A stretch of DNA of 64,000 nt, taken from Chryseobacterium sp. (GTDB lineage Bacteria; Bacteroidota; Bacteroidia; Flavobacteriales; Weeksellaceae). The notes under the pieces are model-generated. The model made no database searches. It had not been told where the DNA came from and was given only the letters and a program-made list of their open reading frames with translations. Position numbers and translations under genes: made by a program. Below, in pieces: positions 9,347-16,549 of this stretch. Position 1 is the stretch's first letter; every line of letters starts with the position of its first letter. Where the stretch lies: contig JAPUEB010000024.1 in NCBI GenBank assembly GCA_027492795.1, forward strand, positions 186,001-250,000, given 5' to 3'.

Positions 9347-9754
9347 TTATTCTTTAAAAACAATATTCGGGTTGATTTTCAGCATTTCTTTTTTAAAATC
9401 TTCGTAGTTTTTCGGTGAAATCACGATGCTTTGGTTGTTCCAGTAAATTTCAATTCTTCCGGCTAATGAAGGAGCTGGAGACGAAATTAAATTCCATGTT
9501 TTTTCTATTTTTTTGATATTGTTAATATTGATTTTGGTGGTTTGGAAAAAGGAGTTTTTTATTATAAGAAAATGATAGTCAATAAAATACTGTATGCTTG
9601 ATAATACATAAACTAAAAATGCAAGTGCCGCAATCGAAATCATAATTGCAGGAATTTCTCCGTCAATTATTGCACTGTAAATCATAAATGCGAAAATTGA
9701 AATAAAAATTATACTTTCCCAACCATATTTTGCAGGTATTCTTTTCATAATCAT
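9347..9754 (-). CDS. Membrane-anchored PH-domain-like protein
   Basis: 135 residues. Two hydrophobic segments (about 14-32 and 36-55) are followed by a soluble beta-strand region of bacterial PH-domain type (YHFLIIKNSFFQTTKININNIKKIEKT, then the closing IVISPKNYEDFKKEMLKINPNI helix). The closing pattern Pro-x-x-x-x-x-F-x-x-x-(L/I)-x-x-x-NPNI is shared with the protein at 37589. Start overlaps the stop of the upstream DUF2089 gene (ATGA), so the two form an operon. Confidence 0.7.
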   Translation of the reverse strand: MIMKRIPAKYGWESIIFISIFAFMIYSAIIDGEIPAIMISIAALAFLVYVLSSIQYFIDYHFLIIKNSFFQTTKININNIKKIEKTWNLISSPAPSLAGRIEIYWNNQSIVISPKNYEDFKKEMLKINPNIVFKE

Positions 9755-10044
9755 TTATTTTCTTCGGGCTTCGGATTTCGGACTTCCATCTTTCTAATTT
9801 TAAAAATCAAGTCATCCATCTTATTCCTCATTGTGGGATACGACATTTCTGCCTGTTTCGCCATTTCCTTTATGCTTCCGCTTGAAATAAAAAAATTCAG
9901 AATAAATTCCTGTTCCTCACGAGAAAGTTTCATGTAAAGCGGAAGTTCGTAGTTTCCGTTCACCAAAGTTTCGCAATGATTGCAATGCATTTGGCTTACA
10001 TTCAGAGCGTTTTCGCAGCTTGGACAAATTATGGGGAGTTTCAC
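9751..10044 (-). CDS. DUF2089-type regulator with zinc ribbon and helix-turn-helix
   Basis: 97 residues. Residues 8-25 carry two CxxC-like pairs (CPSCENAL and CNHCETL), a zinc ribbon; residues 38-85 are the DUF2089 helix-turn-helix (LSREEQEFILNFFISSGSIK then AKQAEMSYPTMRNKMDDLI). Likely regulates its own operon with the PH-domain protein. The last residues, EVRNPKPEENK, are encoded by gtccgaa-type heptamers also found upstream of the cca gene and inside mnmE, so the tail seems to be repeat-derived. Confidence 0.8.
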   Translation of the reverse strand: MKLPIICPSCENALNVSQMHCNHCETLVNGNYELPLYMKLSREEQEFILNFFISSGSIKEMAKQAEMSYPTMRNKMDDLIFKIRKMEVRNPKPEENK

Positions 10045-10055
10045 AGTTATATTTT

Positions 10056-10096
10056 GTTTCTAGTTTCTGGTTTCTGGTTTCTGGTTTCTGGTTTCA
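10056..10096. repeat. 7-bp tandem repeat (GTTTCTG)
   Basis: Five to six near-perfect copies of gtttctg directly in front of the DUF2089 gene on its 5' side, where its promoter is expected. Confidence 0.9.
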
Positions 10097-10237
10097 GAAT
10101 GTTAAATACTATCAATGCAAATGTAAATATTATTTTGAAATATTTTAATAAAATTAAAAAATTTTTTAATAAAATTAAAAAAAAATAATATCTATTTTGA
10201 ACGTTATCAAACAAAATCAAACTACATCTAACTAGGT

Positions 10238-10594
10238 CAAACGCATTAAAATTTTATCTCAAATTAAATATTGAGTTGTTCTTTATACAACGAAATTTTT
10301 ATGCAAAAAACCATATTCCCTTAGTAAAATTTCGATTGAGGAACTACAAAAACCTTATTCCCTTATTAAAAAAAAGAGATGTTCCTGATATATATATGGA
10401 ATAAGGGAGAGCTTCATGCCCTTGTAAAAAGTTACTAATGGAATAAGGTTTTTTTTGATTCTCTGCTGCCTTTTGACTCACCCTTAATTCAGCGGCTGAA
10501 AAGTAGAGCGCCTATCAGAATAAAGTGTTTACAATCTAGTTTTATTGAAAGGAATAAATAATTCACGGTATTTAACATATTTTTAATGCGTTTG
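10238..10594. repeat. 357-bp intergenic element with nested inverted repeats
   Basis: The ends are exact 14-base inverted repeats (caaacgcattaaaa at 10238-10251; complement at 10581-10594). Inside are four copies of a cc(t/a)tattcccttat-type word: two forward (10305-10327, 10346-10367) and two reversed (10394-10408, 10432-10455); the outer pair matches over about 20 of 23 bases. A separate small palindrome, ttcagc-g-gctgaa, is at 10488-10500. No open frame of note. It could be a miniature transposable element or a structured regulatory region. The 644-base gap 10045-10688 holds no gene. Confidence 0.6.
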
Positions 10595-10640
10595 GTCTGA
10601 CCATCAAACTAATTCAATCTCCATCCTTCCAAAAAATATT

Positions 10641-10648
10641 TATCTTTG
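10641..10648 (+). promoter_or_regulatory. Candidate -7 box of speB (TATCTTTG)
   Basis: Perfect TAnnTTTG match followed by CC, 41 bases before the ATG. No convincing -33 TTTG at the ideal distance. Confidence 0.5.
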
Positions 10649-10688
10649 CCGAAATCATTTATCAATCATCATTTATCATTTATAGAAC

Positions 10689-11567
10689 ATGAAAACTTAC
10701 GCCGGAATTCCTGAAGAAAACGCTACATTAGAAAACTCGAAAGTAATGCTCGTAACCGTTCCTTACGACGGAACTTCCACTTGGGGAAAAGGAGCCGACA
10801 AAGGTCCCGAACTTTTTTTGGATGCCTCCGAAAACATGGAACTCTACGATATTGAAACCGGAACAGAACCTTATTTGGAAGGCGTTTGGTTGGCTGGAGA
10901 AATTTCTGAAAATTCTTCACCCGAAGCCATGACAGAAGCGGTTTACCAAAAAACCAAAGAAATGATGAGGAACGACGGCAAACTCTTTACACTTTTCGGA
11001 GGCGAACATTCCGTTTCTATTGGTTCAATTCGCGCTTTTGGTGAAAAATATCCTGATTTAACGGTTCTTCAGCTCGATGCGCATACAGATTTGCGTCCGG
11101 ATTTTCACGGTTCAACTTCCAATCATGCTTGTGCGGTTTTTGAGGCTTCACAAAAATTAAATTTGGTACAAGTAGGAATCCGTTCTTGCGATGTGGAGGA
11201 AATGCAGTACGTTCCAAAAGATCAATGTTTTTGGGCGCACGAAATCGCCAAAAATCCCAACTGGATTGATGATGTTTTAGAAAAAGTTTCAGGAAATGTG
11301 TACATCACGATAGATTTGGATGCTTTCGACCCGTCAATTGCTCCATCTACAGGAACTCCGGAACCGGGCGGTTTGCAATGGTACCCAACTTTAGAATTGT
11401 TGAAAAAAGTTTTTGAAAAATGCAATGTTGTTGCCTTTGATATTGTAGAATTGATGGATTCACCTTATTCAAAACCAACCGCGTTTTTGGCGGCGAAACT
11501 ATATTACAAAATGCTGGCGTATTACCATATTTCAAAAAATTTAGGGATTAAGAAATTAGGAGATTAA
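10689..11567 (+). CDS. speB: Agmatinase/arginase-family ureohydrolase
   Basis: 292 residues. Binuclear manganese hydrolase. All ligands are visible: His107 in GGEHS, Asp130/His132/Asp134 in DAHTD, Asp209/Asp211 in TIDLDAFDPS. Given the arginine decarboxylase at 5442, agmatine to putrescine plus urea is the likely reaction, though arginase or formimidoylglutamase activity cannot be excluded from sequence. The C-terminal SKNLGIKKLGD is encoded by ttagggattaagaaattagg, which belongs to the same repeat type as 26801-26849, so the tail looks repeat-derived. Confidence 0.85.
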   Translation: MKTYAGIPEENATLENSKVMLVTVPYDGTSTWGKGADKGPELFLDASENMELYDIETGTEPYLEGVWLAGEISENSSPEAMTEAVYQKTKEMMRNDGKLFTLFGGEHSVSIGSIRAFGEKYPDLTVLQLDAHTDLRPDFHGSTSNHACAVFEASQKLNLVQVGIRSCDVEEMQYVPKDQCFWAHEIAKNPNWIDDVLEKVSGNVYITIDLDAFDPSIAPSTGTPEPGGLQWYPTLELLKKVFEKCNVVAFDIVELMDSPYSKPTAFLAAKLYYKMLAYYHISKNLGIKKLGD

Positions 11568-11909
11568 GACATTATTCGTGCATTTACTAAGTGGAATCTT
11601 TGATTTCGTGGCAACAAAAATTTTATCCAAAAATTGAAAATTATAGGGAGTGATAAGTTTCCTTTTTATATGGTTTTTAAAAATTAAGTAAAGTAATGAC
11701 CTCAAAAAAAATTTTTTATTTGGAAAAAAAGACAAAATGATTTGCCCTTTTGGCTCGCGCAGAGTGTGGCAGAATTTTAACCTCTCGCTGCTTGTCGCTG
11801 AAGGATTAAAGCAAAAAGTAAATTTTTAAAAGATACAATCAAACCATCGATTTTCGGTGGTTTTTATTTTTCAACATGAAACCATCAACAAGATACCAGA
11901 AACCATCAA
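11568..11909. other. Gene-free stretch with a 20-bp word shared with 53831-53850
   Basis: No supported gene in these 342 bases. It contains aagtaatgacctcaaaaaaa at 11691-11710, found again identically at 53831-53850, and a terminator-like hairpin at 11841-11866. The part around 11745-11815 is relatively GC-rich (tggctcgcgcagagtgtggc) and may be the remnant of a lost gene. Confidence 0.5.
11841..11866. terminator. Hairpin terminator between speB and barstar
   Basis: Stem aaaccatcg / cggtggttt with a short loop, followed by T-rich sequence on the plus strand and preceded by A-rich sequence, so it may serve both convergent units. Confidence 0.6.
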
Positions 11910-12197
11910 CTACTCCTCATCCTCATACTGCTCCAGATAATACGTAAAAGTAAAGTCATCCAGCTCATCTTCCGCATCTTCCAGAGTCGTCAGCAAATCT
12001 TCAAAAGTTTCCAACTGATCTACGCTCATATTCACAAATTCAATATGCAGAGGAAGTTCAACAAAACCAGTAATAGAATCGTAAAGCGCATCCAAATTAT
12101 CCCCAAAATAGTCGGGAAGTTTTAGTTTTTCTCTCAGTTGGGCGTAAAAATCTTCGTAATCGCCGATGTTGGTAAAGTCTATGTAAATAGTATCCAT
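11910..12197 (-). CDS. Barstar-family ribonuclease inhibitor
   Basis: 95 residues, the size of Bacillus barstar. The diagnostic motif LPDYFGDNLDALYDSITG (about residues 27-44) matches barstar, including the acidic residues that plug the barnase active site, and the C-terminus is very acidic. Expected to hold a barnase in check in the cytoplasm. A barnase is encoded 780 bases upstream on the same strand with one lipoprotein gene between, so this is its probable partner. Confidence 0.9.
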   Translation of the reverse strand: MDTIYIDFTNIGDYEDFYAQLREKLKLPDYFGDNLDALYDSITGFVELPLHIEFVNMSVDQLETFEDLLTTLEDAEDELDDFTFTYYLEQYEDEE

Positions 12198-12206
12198 AAT
12201 TTTTGT

Positions 12207-12242
12207 CCTCTCCCTAAATCCCTCTCCAAAGGAGAGGGACTT
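12207..12242. repeat. CCCTCTCC/GGAGAGGG dispersed palindrome
   Basis: ctctccctaaatccctctcc followed by aaaggagagggactt; near-identical to the palindrome at 38856-38896 inside hutU. Sits between the archaemetzincin and barstar genes. Confidence 0.7.
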
Positions 12243-12319
12243 CTCGCGCTCCTTAAGTGAGGTTTTTAGATTTTTTAATTAATAATTTAAAATTTTTCTT
12301 GCTTCTTTTTTCTTATGAT

Positions 12320-12925
12320 CTAATTAAATTTCCAGTTTTTGGTTTTTAAAAAATCTTTGCATTTTGGGCAGAAATCTTTTTCTTCATCTGTAGGATTCCC
12401 ACCTTCTGCATCGCGCATAAAGCAGCTTTTTTCCGGGCAATGGTGTAAACCTTGCGTATGTCCCAACTCGTGAATGGCAACTTTATAAAACTGTTCAATT
12501 TTATTTTTTGCAGACAAACGGAAATTCGAGGCAACACAAGCTTTTCCAGGTCTGTAACCCAATCCAATCACTCCAAAATCCGGATTTTTTCCTTTGGTGA
12601 CGCTGATGTCTTTTGTTGTTAATCCCAAAGTTACGGAGTTTTCAGGCGTTTTTGTCTTCAAAAATGCTATAATGGAATCGGCTCTGTATCGGTTTCTCGG
12701 TGGATAAAAACTGTTTTCAGGAAACGGAATAGGTTTTAAAATTTTGATATTGGGATATATTTCTTTGATTTTCCCGGCAATCATTTTCGCATCTTTTTCT
12801 TTGAAATCATTGAACGGTTGTATCAGTATAATTGTATGTTTTTCAGTTTTGAAAATATTTTTTGGAACTTCTTTTTCACAGGAAATTATAAAAATGATAA
12901 TCGAAAACCAGAAAACTCTTTTCAA
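12320..12925 (-). CDS. Archaemetzincin-like zinc protease lipoprotein
   Basis: 201 residues. SPII signal with Cys16 (FIISCEKE). The zinc site is an extended metzincin motif, HELGHTQGLHHC, followed by the cysteine pattern C-x5-CFMRDAEGG-x8-FCPKC typical of archaemetzincins (AMZ), whose second metal is held by four cysteines. Known members are aminopeptidases; that it is lipid-anchored and exported is inferred from the signal. It sits between barnase and barstar, 54 bases after the barnase gene, so probably in one operon. Confidence 0.85.
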   Translation of the reverse strand: MKRVFWFSIIIFIISCEKEVPKNIFKTEKHTIILIQPFNDFKEKDAKMIAGKIKEIYPNIKILKPIPFPENSFYPPRNRYRADSIIAFLKTKTPENSVTLGLTTKDISVTKGKNPDFGVIGLGYRPGKACVASNFRLSAKNKIEQFYKVAIHELGHTQGLHHCPEKSCFMRDAEGGNPTDEEKDFCPKCKDFLKTKNWKFN

Positions 12926-12979
12926 AATTGTCTCTTTTTACTTTTGTCTTGTATCTTGGAGAAAAGGCTTGCCTTTTCT

Positions 12980-13498
12980 CTACTTTTTCTCAAAACTTCT
13001 GTAGTGATCGTGCGTCAGCCAAACATCGCCGTTTTTCGTGAAAACAATTCGATCCGCATTTCGGTTTCCACAGTTGTAGTTCACGTCGGCTTCATAATAT
13101 TGTTCGCCTTTTGGCAACGTTTTTTCACGGTTTGAAAACTTATCGCCGCCAATCGCTCTTCCCGGCAAAACATCACATAAATTTCCCTGACTTGGATTCC
13201 AACCTTCTCTTCTCGCTTCAGATTTCGTGATATAATAATCAGGAAGACGGTGATTTTCTTTTACATAACCGATAACGATATTTTCTTTGGTAAGTTCATC
13301 AATAGCATTTTCTGAAATGTTCTGTATTTTTTCTGACGAATTTCCCGATGCTGAAGTATTATTTTGAACAGAATTTTGCTCCGTAAAGTTGGTATCAGCC
13401 CGCTCAACAATCGTGTATTTGTTATATAAATTTACCAACAATACACCTATGGCAGCACCTATGATAAAAAAAAGAAAAGTTTTAAATTTAGAATTCAT
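12980..13498 (-). CDS. Membrane-anchored barnase-type ribonuclease
   Basis: 172 residues. A signal-anchor helix (about 6-25) leads to a 50-residue Ser/Asn-rich linker and a complete barnase domain from about 83. Barnase landmarks are all there: LPDYYITKSEARREGW, GRAIGGDKFSNRE, the general base Glu136 in YEADVNY, Arg146/Arg150 in CGNRNADR and the general acid His165 in THDHYRSF. Barnase is a guanyl-preferring endoribonuclease. With a barstar gene two positions downstream this is a barnase/barstar pair. Export across the inner membrane is inferred. Lies 45 bases after nadE. Confidence 0.92.
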   Translation of the reverse strand: MNSKFKTFLFFIIGAAIGVLLVNLYNKYTIVERADTNFTEQNSVQNNTSASGNSSEKIQNISENAIDELTKENIVIGYVKENHRLPDYYITKSEARREGWNPSQGNLCDVLPGRAIGGDKFSNREKTLPKGEQYYEADVNYNCGNRNADRIVFTKNGDVWLTHDHYRSFEKK

Positions 13499-13543
13499 TT
13501 TATCGGTTGTATTTTGCTCTTCAATTTATGTAAGTATCTTTTA

Positions 13544-14335
13544 TCAATTTCTCCACTCCTCCGGAATATCACACACCGGAATTGGGTTGATTTTGTGTTG
13601 TGCAGCCTTATTCATCCTTGCAAAAATTTTGAAAACTTCCAAATCTCTTCCACTGTAATCAGCTTCTGTTTTGGTTCCCCATTCTTTTTGAATTTTTTCT
13701 AATTCGGGGTAAGATGCGCCGATTTGTTGTTCATCGGTTCTGTCAACATCCCAAAGTCCGTCTGTTGGAATGGCGTTTTTAATGCTTTCAGGCAAATCTA
13801 AATGTCGAGCCAGTTCATAAACTTCGGTTTTGTACAAATCTGCAATTGGTGAAACGTCAACGCCGCCGTCGCCGTATTTGGTGTAAAATCCGATGCCAAA
13901 ATCTTCCACTTTATTTCCGGTTCCGCAAACTAAAAGTCCGTTAATTTGTCCATAATAATAAAGCGTCAACATCCTCAATCTACTTCTAGTATTGGCAAAA
14001 GCGAGTTTTTCGGCAGGAAATTCGTCATCTTTTACATCGAAAGTTTTGTAGAGGGCTTCAAATGGTTCGTTCAAATCCACCGACATTCCTTTTACATTAG
14101 GAAATTTATTTTCTAAAAATTCAATATGTTCCAGAGCTCGGGAAGCTTGGTCTTTTTGTTGGCGAATCGGCATTTCAATGGCTAAAACATTCAAGCCGGT
14201 CATCGCACAAAGCGTAGAAACCACACCGGAATCTACACCTCCGGAAACTCCGATGATGTACCCCTTTACGTGGGCTTTTTCGGCGTAATCTTTCAGCCAA
14301 GAGACTATTTTTTCTATAATTTTTTCTGTTTGCAT
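13544..14335 (-). CDS. nadE: Ammonia-dependent NAD+ synthetase
   Basis: 263 residues, the ammonia-using form with no glutaminase domain. Adenylates deamido-NAD and amidates it to NAD+. P-loop SGGVDS at 31-36 for pyrophosphate binding; RSRLRMLTLYYYGQINGLLVCGTGNKVED and DVSPIADLYKTEVYELARHL carry the NAD and acetyl-adenylate contacts. Heads the minus-strand run nadE, barnase, archaemetzincin, barstar. The nadE-gldB-gldC neighbourhood is common in flavobacteria. Confidence 0.96.
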   Translation of the reverse strand: MQTEKIIEKIVSWLKDYAEKAHVKGYIIGVSGGVDSGVVSTLCAMTGLNVLAIEMPIRQQKDQASRALEHIEFLENKFPNVKGMSVDLNEPFEALYKTFDVKDDEFPAEKLAFANTRSRLRMLTLYYYGQINGLLVCGTGNKVEDFGIGFYTKYGDGGVDVSPIADLYKTEVYELARHLDLPESIKNAIPTDGLWDVDRTDEQQIGASYPELEKIQKEWGTKTEADYSGRDLEVFKIFARMNKAAQHKINPIPVCDIPEEWRN

Positions 14336-14345
14336 ACAGTTTTTT

Positions 14346-14385
14346 GTTTAAAGTTCAAAGTTCAAAGTTTAAAGTTTGAAGTTTT
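14346..14385. repeat. 7-9-bp tandem repeat (AAAGTTC / AAAGTTT)
   Basis: Five head-to-tail units; the first part lies upstream of nadE and the rest encodes the last residues (TSNFKL) and stop of the adjacent acetyltransferase. Confidence 0.85.
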
Positions 14386-14901
14386 TTTGGAAATTTCATA
14401 CCAATAACACATTCCGTCTTCTTCTAAAAATTCTCCGGTTTTCTGAAATCCTAATTTCTGCAAAGCATTATTGGAAGCTTGATTTTCAGAATGAGCATGT
14501 GCGTAAATATTTTCCAAGTTTAATTGATTAAAAGCATATTTTAGAAAGGCACTTGCAGATTCTTTGGCATAACCTTTTCCCCAAAATTCTGGTAAAAAAC
14601 GAAATCCTAAATCATATACATTTTTGTAGCCATTGATTTCTTCGGTAAGAAGCTTCAAGCCGCTCCAACCAATCAAAAGTTGCGACGATTTTTCAATGAC
14701 TGCAAATCTTCCGATGCTGTTCTCGGCGTATTGTCTTTGAATCATCTTTATTATCTCCTCGCTTTCTTCGACCTTTTCCAGCGGTTTCATCCCGATATAT
14801 TTCATTACATCTGCGTTGGAGTCCAATAAAAAAAGTCTTGGAGCGTCTTCCAAAACGAATGGTCTTAAAAAAAGTCTTTCAGTTGTTAACGCTTCGGTCA
14901 T
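14362..14901 (-). CDS. GNAT-family N-acetyltransferase (RimJ/RimL type)
   Basis: 179 residues from the ATG at 14901; the frame is open further upstream but that part overlaps gldB and its promoter. Starts EALTTERLFLRPFVLEDAPRL, the standard opening of RimJ/RimL-like GNATs, and has the acetyl-CoA loop GFRFLPEFWGKGYAKES and the ENxASNNALQKLGFQKTG core. Transfers acetyl from acetyl-CoA to an amine; the acceptor (ribosomal protein, small molecule) cannot be told. The C-terminal residues are encoded by a heptamer repeat. Divergent from gldB. Confidence 0.88.
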   Translation of the reverse strand: MTEALTTERLFLRPFVLEDAPRLFLLDSNADVMKYIGMKPLEKVEESEEIIKMIQRQYAENSIGRFAVIEKSSQLLIGWSGLKLLTEEINGYKNVYDLGFRFLPEFWGKGYAKESASAFLKYAFNQLNLENIYAHAHSENQASNNALQKLGFQKTGEFLEEDGMCYWYEISKKTSNFKL

Positions 14902-14916
14902 CAGTTTTAAATTTCT

Positions 14917-14924
14917 TACTTTTG
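14917..14924 (+). promoter_or_regulatory. Candidate -7 box of gldB (TACTTTTG)
   Basis: TAnnTTTG match 26 bases before the gldB ATG, in the 49-base gap between divergent genes. Confidence 0.5.
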
Positions 14925-14950
14925 TAAACTTAAAATTCGATGTAAAAATA

Positions 14951-15931
14951 ATGAAGTTTTTTAGAATAGTAATTCTTTCTGCAGCAATACTTTTTGGGAT
15001 AATTTCATGTAAAAAAGATGCAGAAAACATTTGGAAAGTTGATGTGGAATCTCCCGCAGAAAAAGTACAAATTACCGATATTTCAAAAGAGTTTTTTGAT
15101 GCGAATGTTCCTATAGAGCAGTTCAAGGAAAAATATCCTTGGTTTCAGGGTTCGGTAAAAGATGAAGATTTTGTGAACAGAAGAAAAAATCCGGAGGAAA
15201 TAAAAGCGTATCAATTTGCAGCTTCCAAAATAGATTTAAACAAACTTTCTACTGATTTGTCCACTCTTTTTGCCCGTGTAAAACATTATTTTCCAAAATT
15301 CAATAATCCGAAGGTTTATACTTTTTCATCCAGCACTCAGATGTATGAGCAGCCGGTGATTTATGACCCGCAACAAGGTTATCTTTTCATTGATATTTCA
15401 GGATTTATGGGTGAAAAAAGTGAGTTTTACCAAGGAATTGAAGAATATTTCAAAAAATCGATGAATCCTGAAAATCTTTTACCAAAAACTTCTGAAGCAA
15501 TTGCAATGGCTATTGTTCCTTACAGTAAAGATTCTCAAAAATTTTTGGATGAAATGGTTTTTAGCGGAAAAGTGATGACACTTCAAGATGCTTTCATACC
15601 TGATGTTCCAGATCATTTGAAAATGAGCGCCACAGCAAAACAATACGAATGGAGCCAAGCAAATGAAACGGGAATTTGGAATTATTTCGTGGAAAATGAT
15701 TTGGTTTTCAGTCCGGATCCTCGTTTAACAGAGCGTTTCATTTCCGTAGGTCCTTTTTCAAAATTTTATACAGAAACCGACAAAGAGTCTTCTCCACAAG
15801 TTGGGATTTTCACCGGATGGCAAATTTGTCGTAAGTTTTTTGCGGAAAAGCCGGAAACGAAACTTGCGGATTTCATCAACATGAGCGCGACCGATATTTT
15901 TAACCAAGCAGCATATAAACCTAAAGATTAA
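14951..15931 (+). CDS. gldB: Gliding motility lipoprotein GldB
   Basis: 326 residues from the ATG at 14951. SPII signal with the lipidated Cys20 (GIISCKKD), then the GldB domain (DISKEFFDANVPIEQFKEKYPWFQ, VKHYFPKF, LFIDISGFMG, and the C-terminal VGIFTGWQICRKF). GldB is an essential inner-membrane-associated lipoprotein of the flavobacterial gliding/type IX secretion apparatus in which its null mutants are non-motile. gldC follows, as in Flavobacterium johnsoniae. Presence does not prove gliding, since non-motile relatives keep these genes. Confidence 0.95.
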   Translation: MKFFRIVILSAAILFGIISCKKDAENIWKVDVESPAEKVQITDISKEFFDANVPIEQFKEKYPWFQGSVKDEDFVNRRKNPEEIKAYQFAASKIDLNKLSTDLSTLFARVKHYFPKFNNPKVYTFSSSTQMYEQPVIYDPQQGYLFIDISGFMGEKSEFYQGIEEYFKKSMNPENLLPKTSEAIAMAIVPYSKDSQKFLDEMVFSGKVMTLQDAFIPDVPDHLKMSATAKQYEWSQANETGIWNYFVENDLVFSPDPRLTERFISVGPFSKFYTETDKESSPQVGIFTGWQICRKFFAEKPETKLADFINMSATDIFNQAAYKPKD

Positions 15932-15939
15932 TTTTTGTA

Positions 15940-16100
15940 AAATCGTTAAATCGTAAAGTTGTAAAATCGCAAAATCGTAAAATTACTGGATTGTAAAGTC
16001 GCTAAAGATTCGCTTTGAAACTGAACGATTTAAAATCTCACACATCTTCACATCTTTACGATTTCAACTTCACAACTTTACAACTTTACATCTTCACAAC
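15940..16100. repeat. Loose 8-bp tandem repeats (TCGTAAAA and TTCACAAC types)
   Basis: Two blocks in the gldB-gldC gap: atcgtaaagt/aatcgtaaaa units at about 15945-15995, then tttacgattt/ttcacaactttac units at about 16030-16100, which read partly as the reverse of the first block. Confidence 0.7.
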
Positions 16101-16109
16101 AACAAAAAA

Positions 16110-16436
16110 ATGAGAAAAACCCAAATAACAATAGACGTAGAGCTGGACGAGAACCACATTCCCGAAAAAATGACGTGGAATGCGGAAGATGGCGGCGTAG
16201 AAAAACAGGAAACCAAAGCCACAATGATTTCTGTGTGGGACGATAAAGCAATGGAAGCTTTAAGAATCGACCTTTGGACCAAAGATATGCCTTTAGATCA
16301 AATGAAAATGTTCATTCATCAAATTTTAGTTTCCCTTGGAAATACTTACGAACGCGCTTCCGGTGAAGCAGACGTTGCGCAGTGGATGGAACAAATGGCG
16401 GAAGAATTTGCGATAAAATCAGCGATTAAAATGTAA
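16110..16436 (+). CDS. gldC: Gliding motility protein GldC
   Basis: 108 residues, matching GldC. Begins RKTQITIDVELDENHIPEKM and keeps the conserved MTWNAEDGG and WTKDMPLDQMKMFIHQIL segments. Cytoplasmic, no signal peptide. In F. johnsoniae gldC loss only weakens gliding. The ATG at 16110 is the first in frame and follows repeats that fill the gap after gldB. Confidence 0.95.
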   Translation: MRKTQITIDVELDENHIPEKMTWNAEDGGVEKQETKATMISVWDDKAMEALRIDLWTKDMPLDQMKMFIHQILVSLGNTYERASGEADVAQWMEQMAEEFAIKSAIKM

Positions 16437-16439
16437 AAG

Positions 16440-16548
16440 TGCAGTCGGCTTTCGGCAGTCGGCTTTTAGCAAAAAAAATATTTAAAAAACTTCAGAATTC
16501 TGCAGCCGAAAGCAGATTGCTGAGAGCAAAAAGCAGAAAGCAAATAAT
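16440..16548. repeat. Inverted GCAGTCGGCTTTCGGC / GCAGCCGAAAGCAG words before metB
   Basis: gtcggctttcggcagtcggc (16443-16462) is a direct doublet of gtcggctttc; gcagccgaaagcagattgct (16502-16521) and aaagcagaaagcaaa are reversed relatives. Same kind of low-complexity upstream repeat as elsewhere in the window. Confidence 0.6.
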
Positions 16549-16549
16549 T

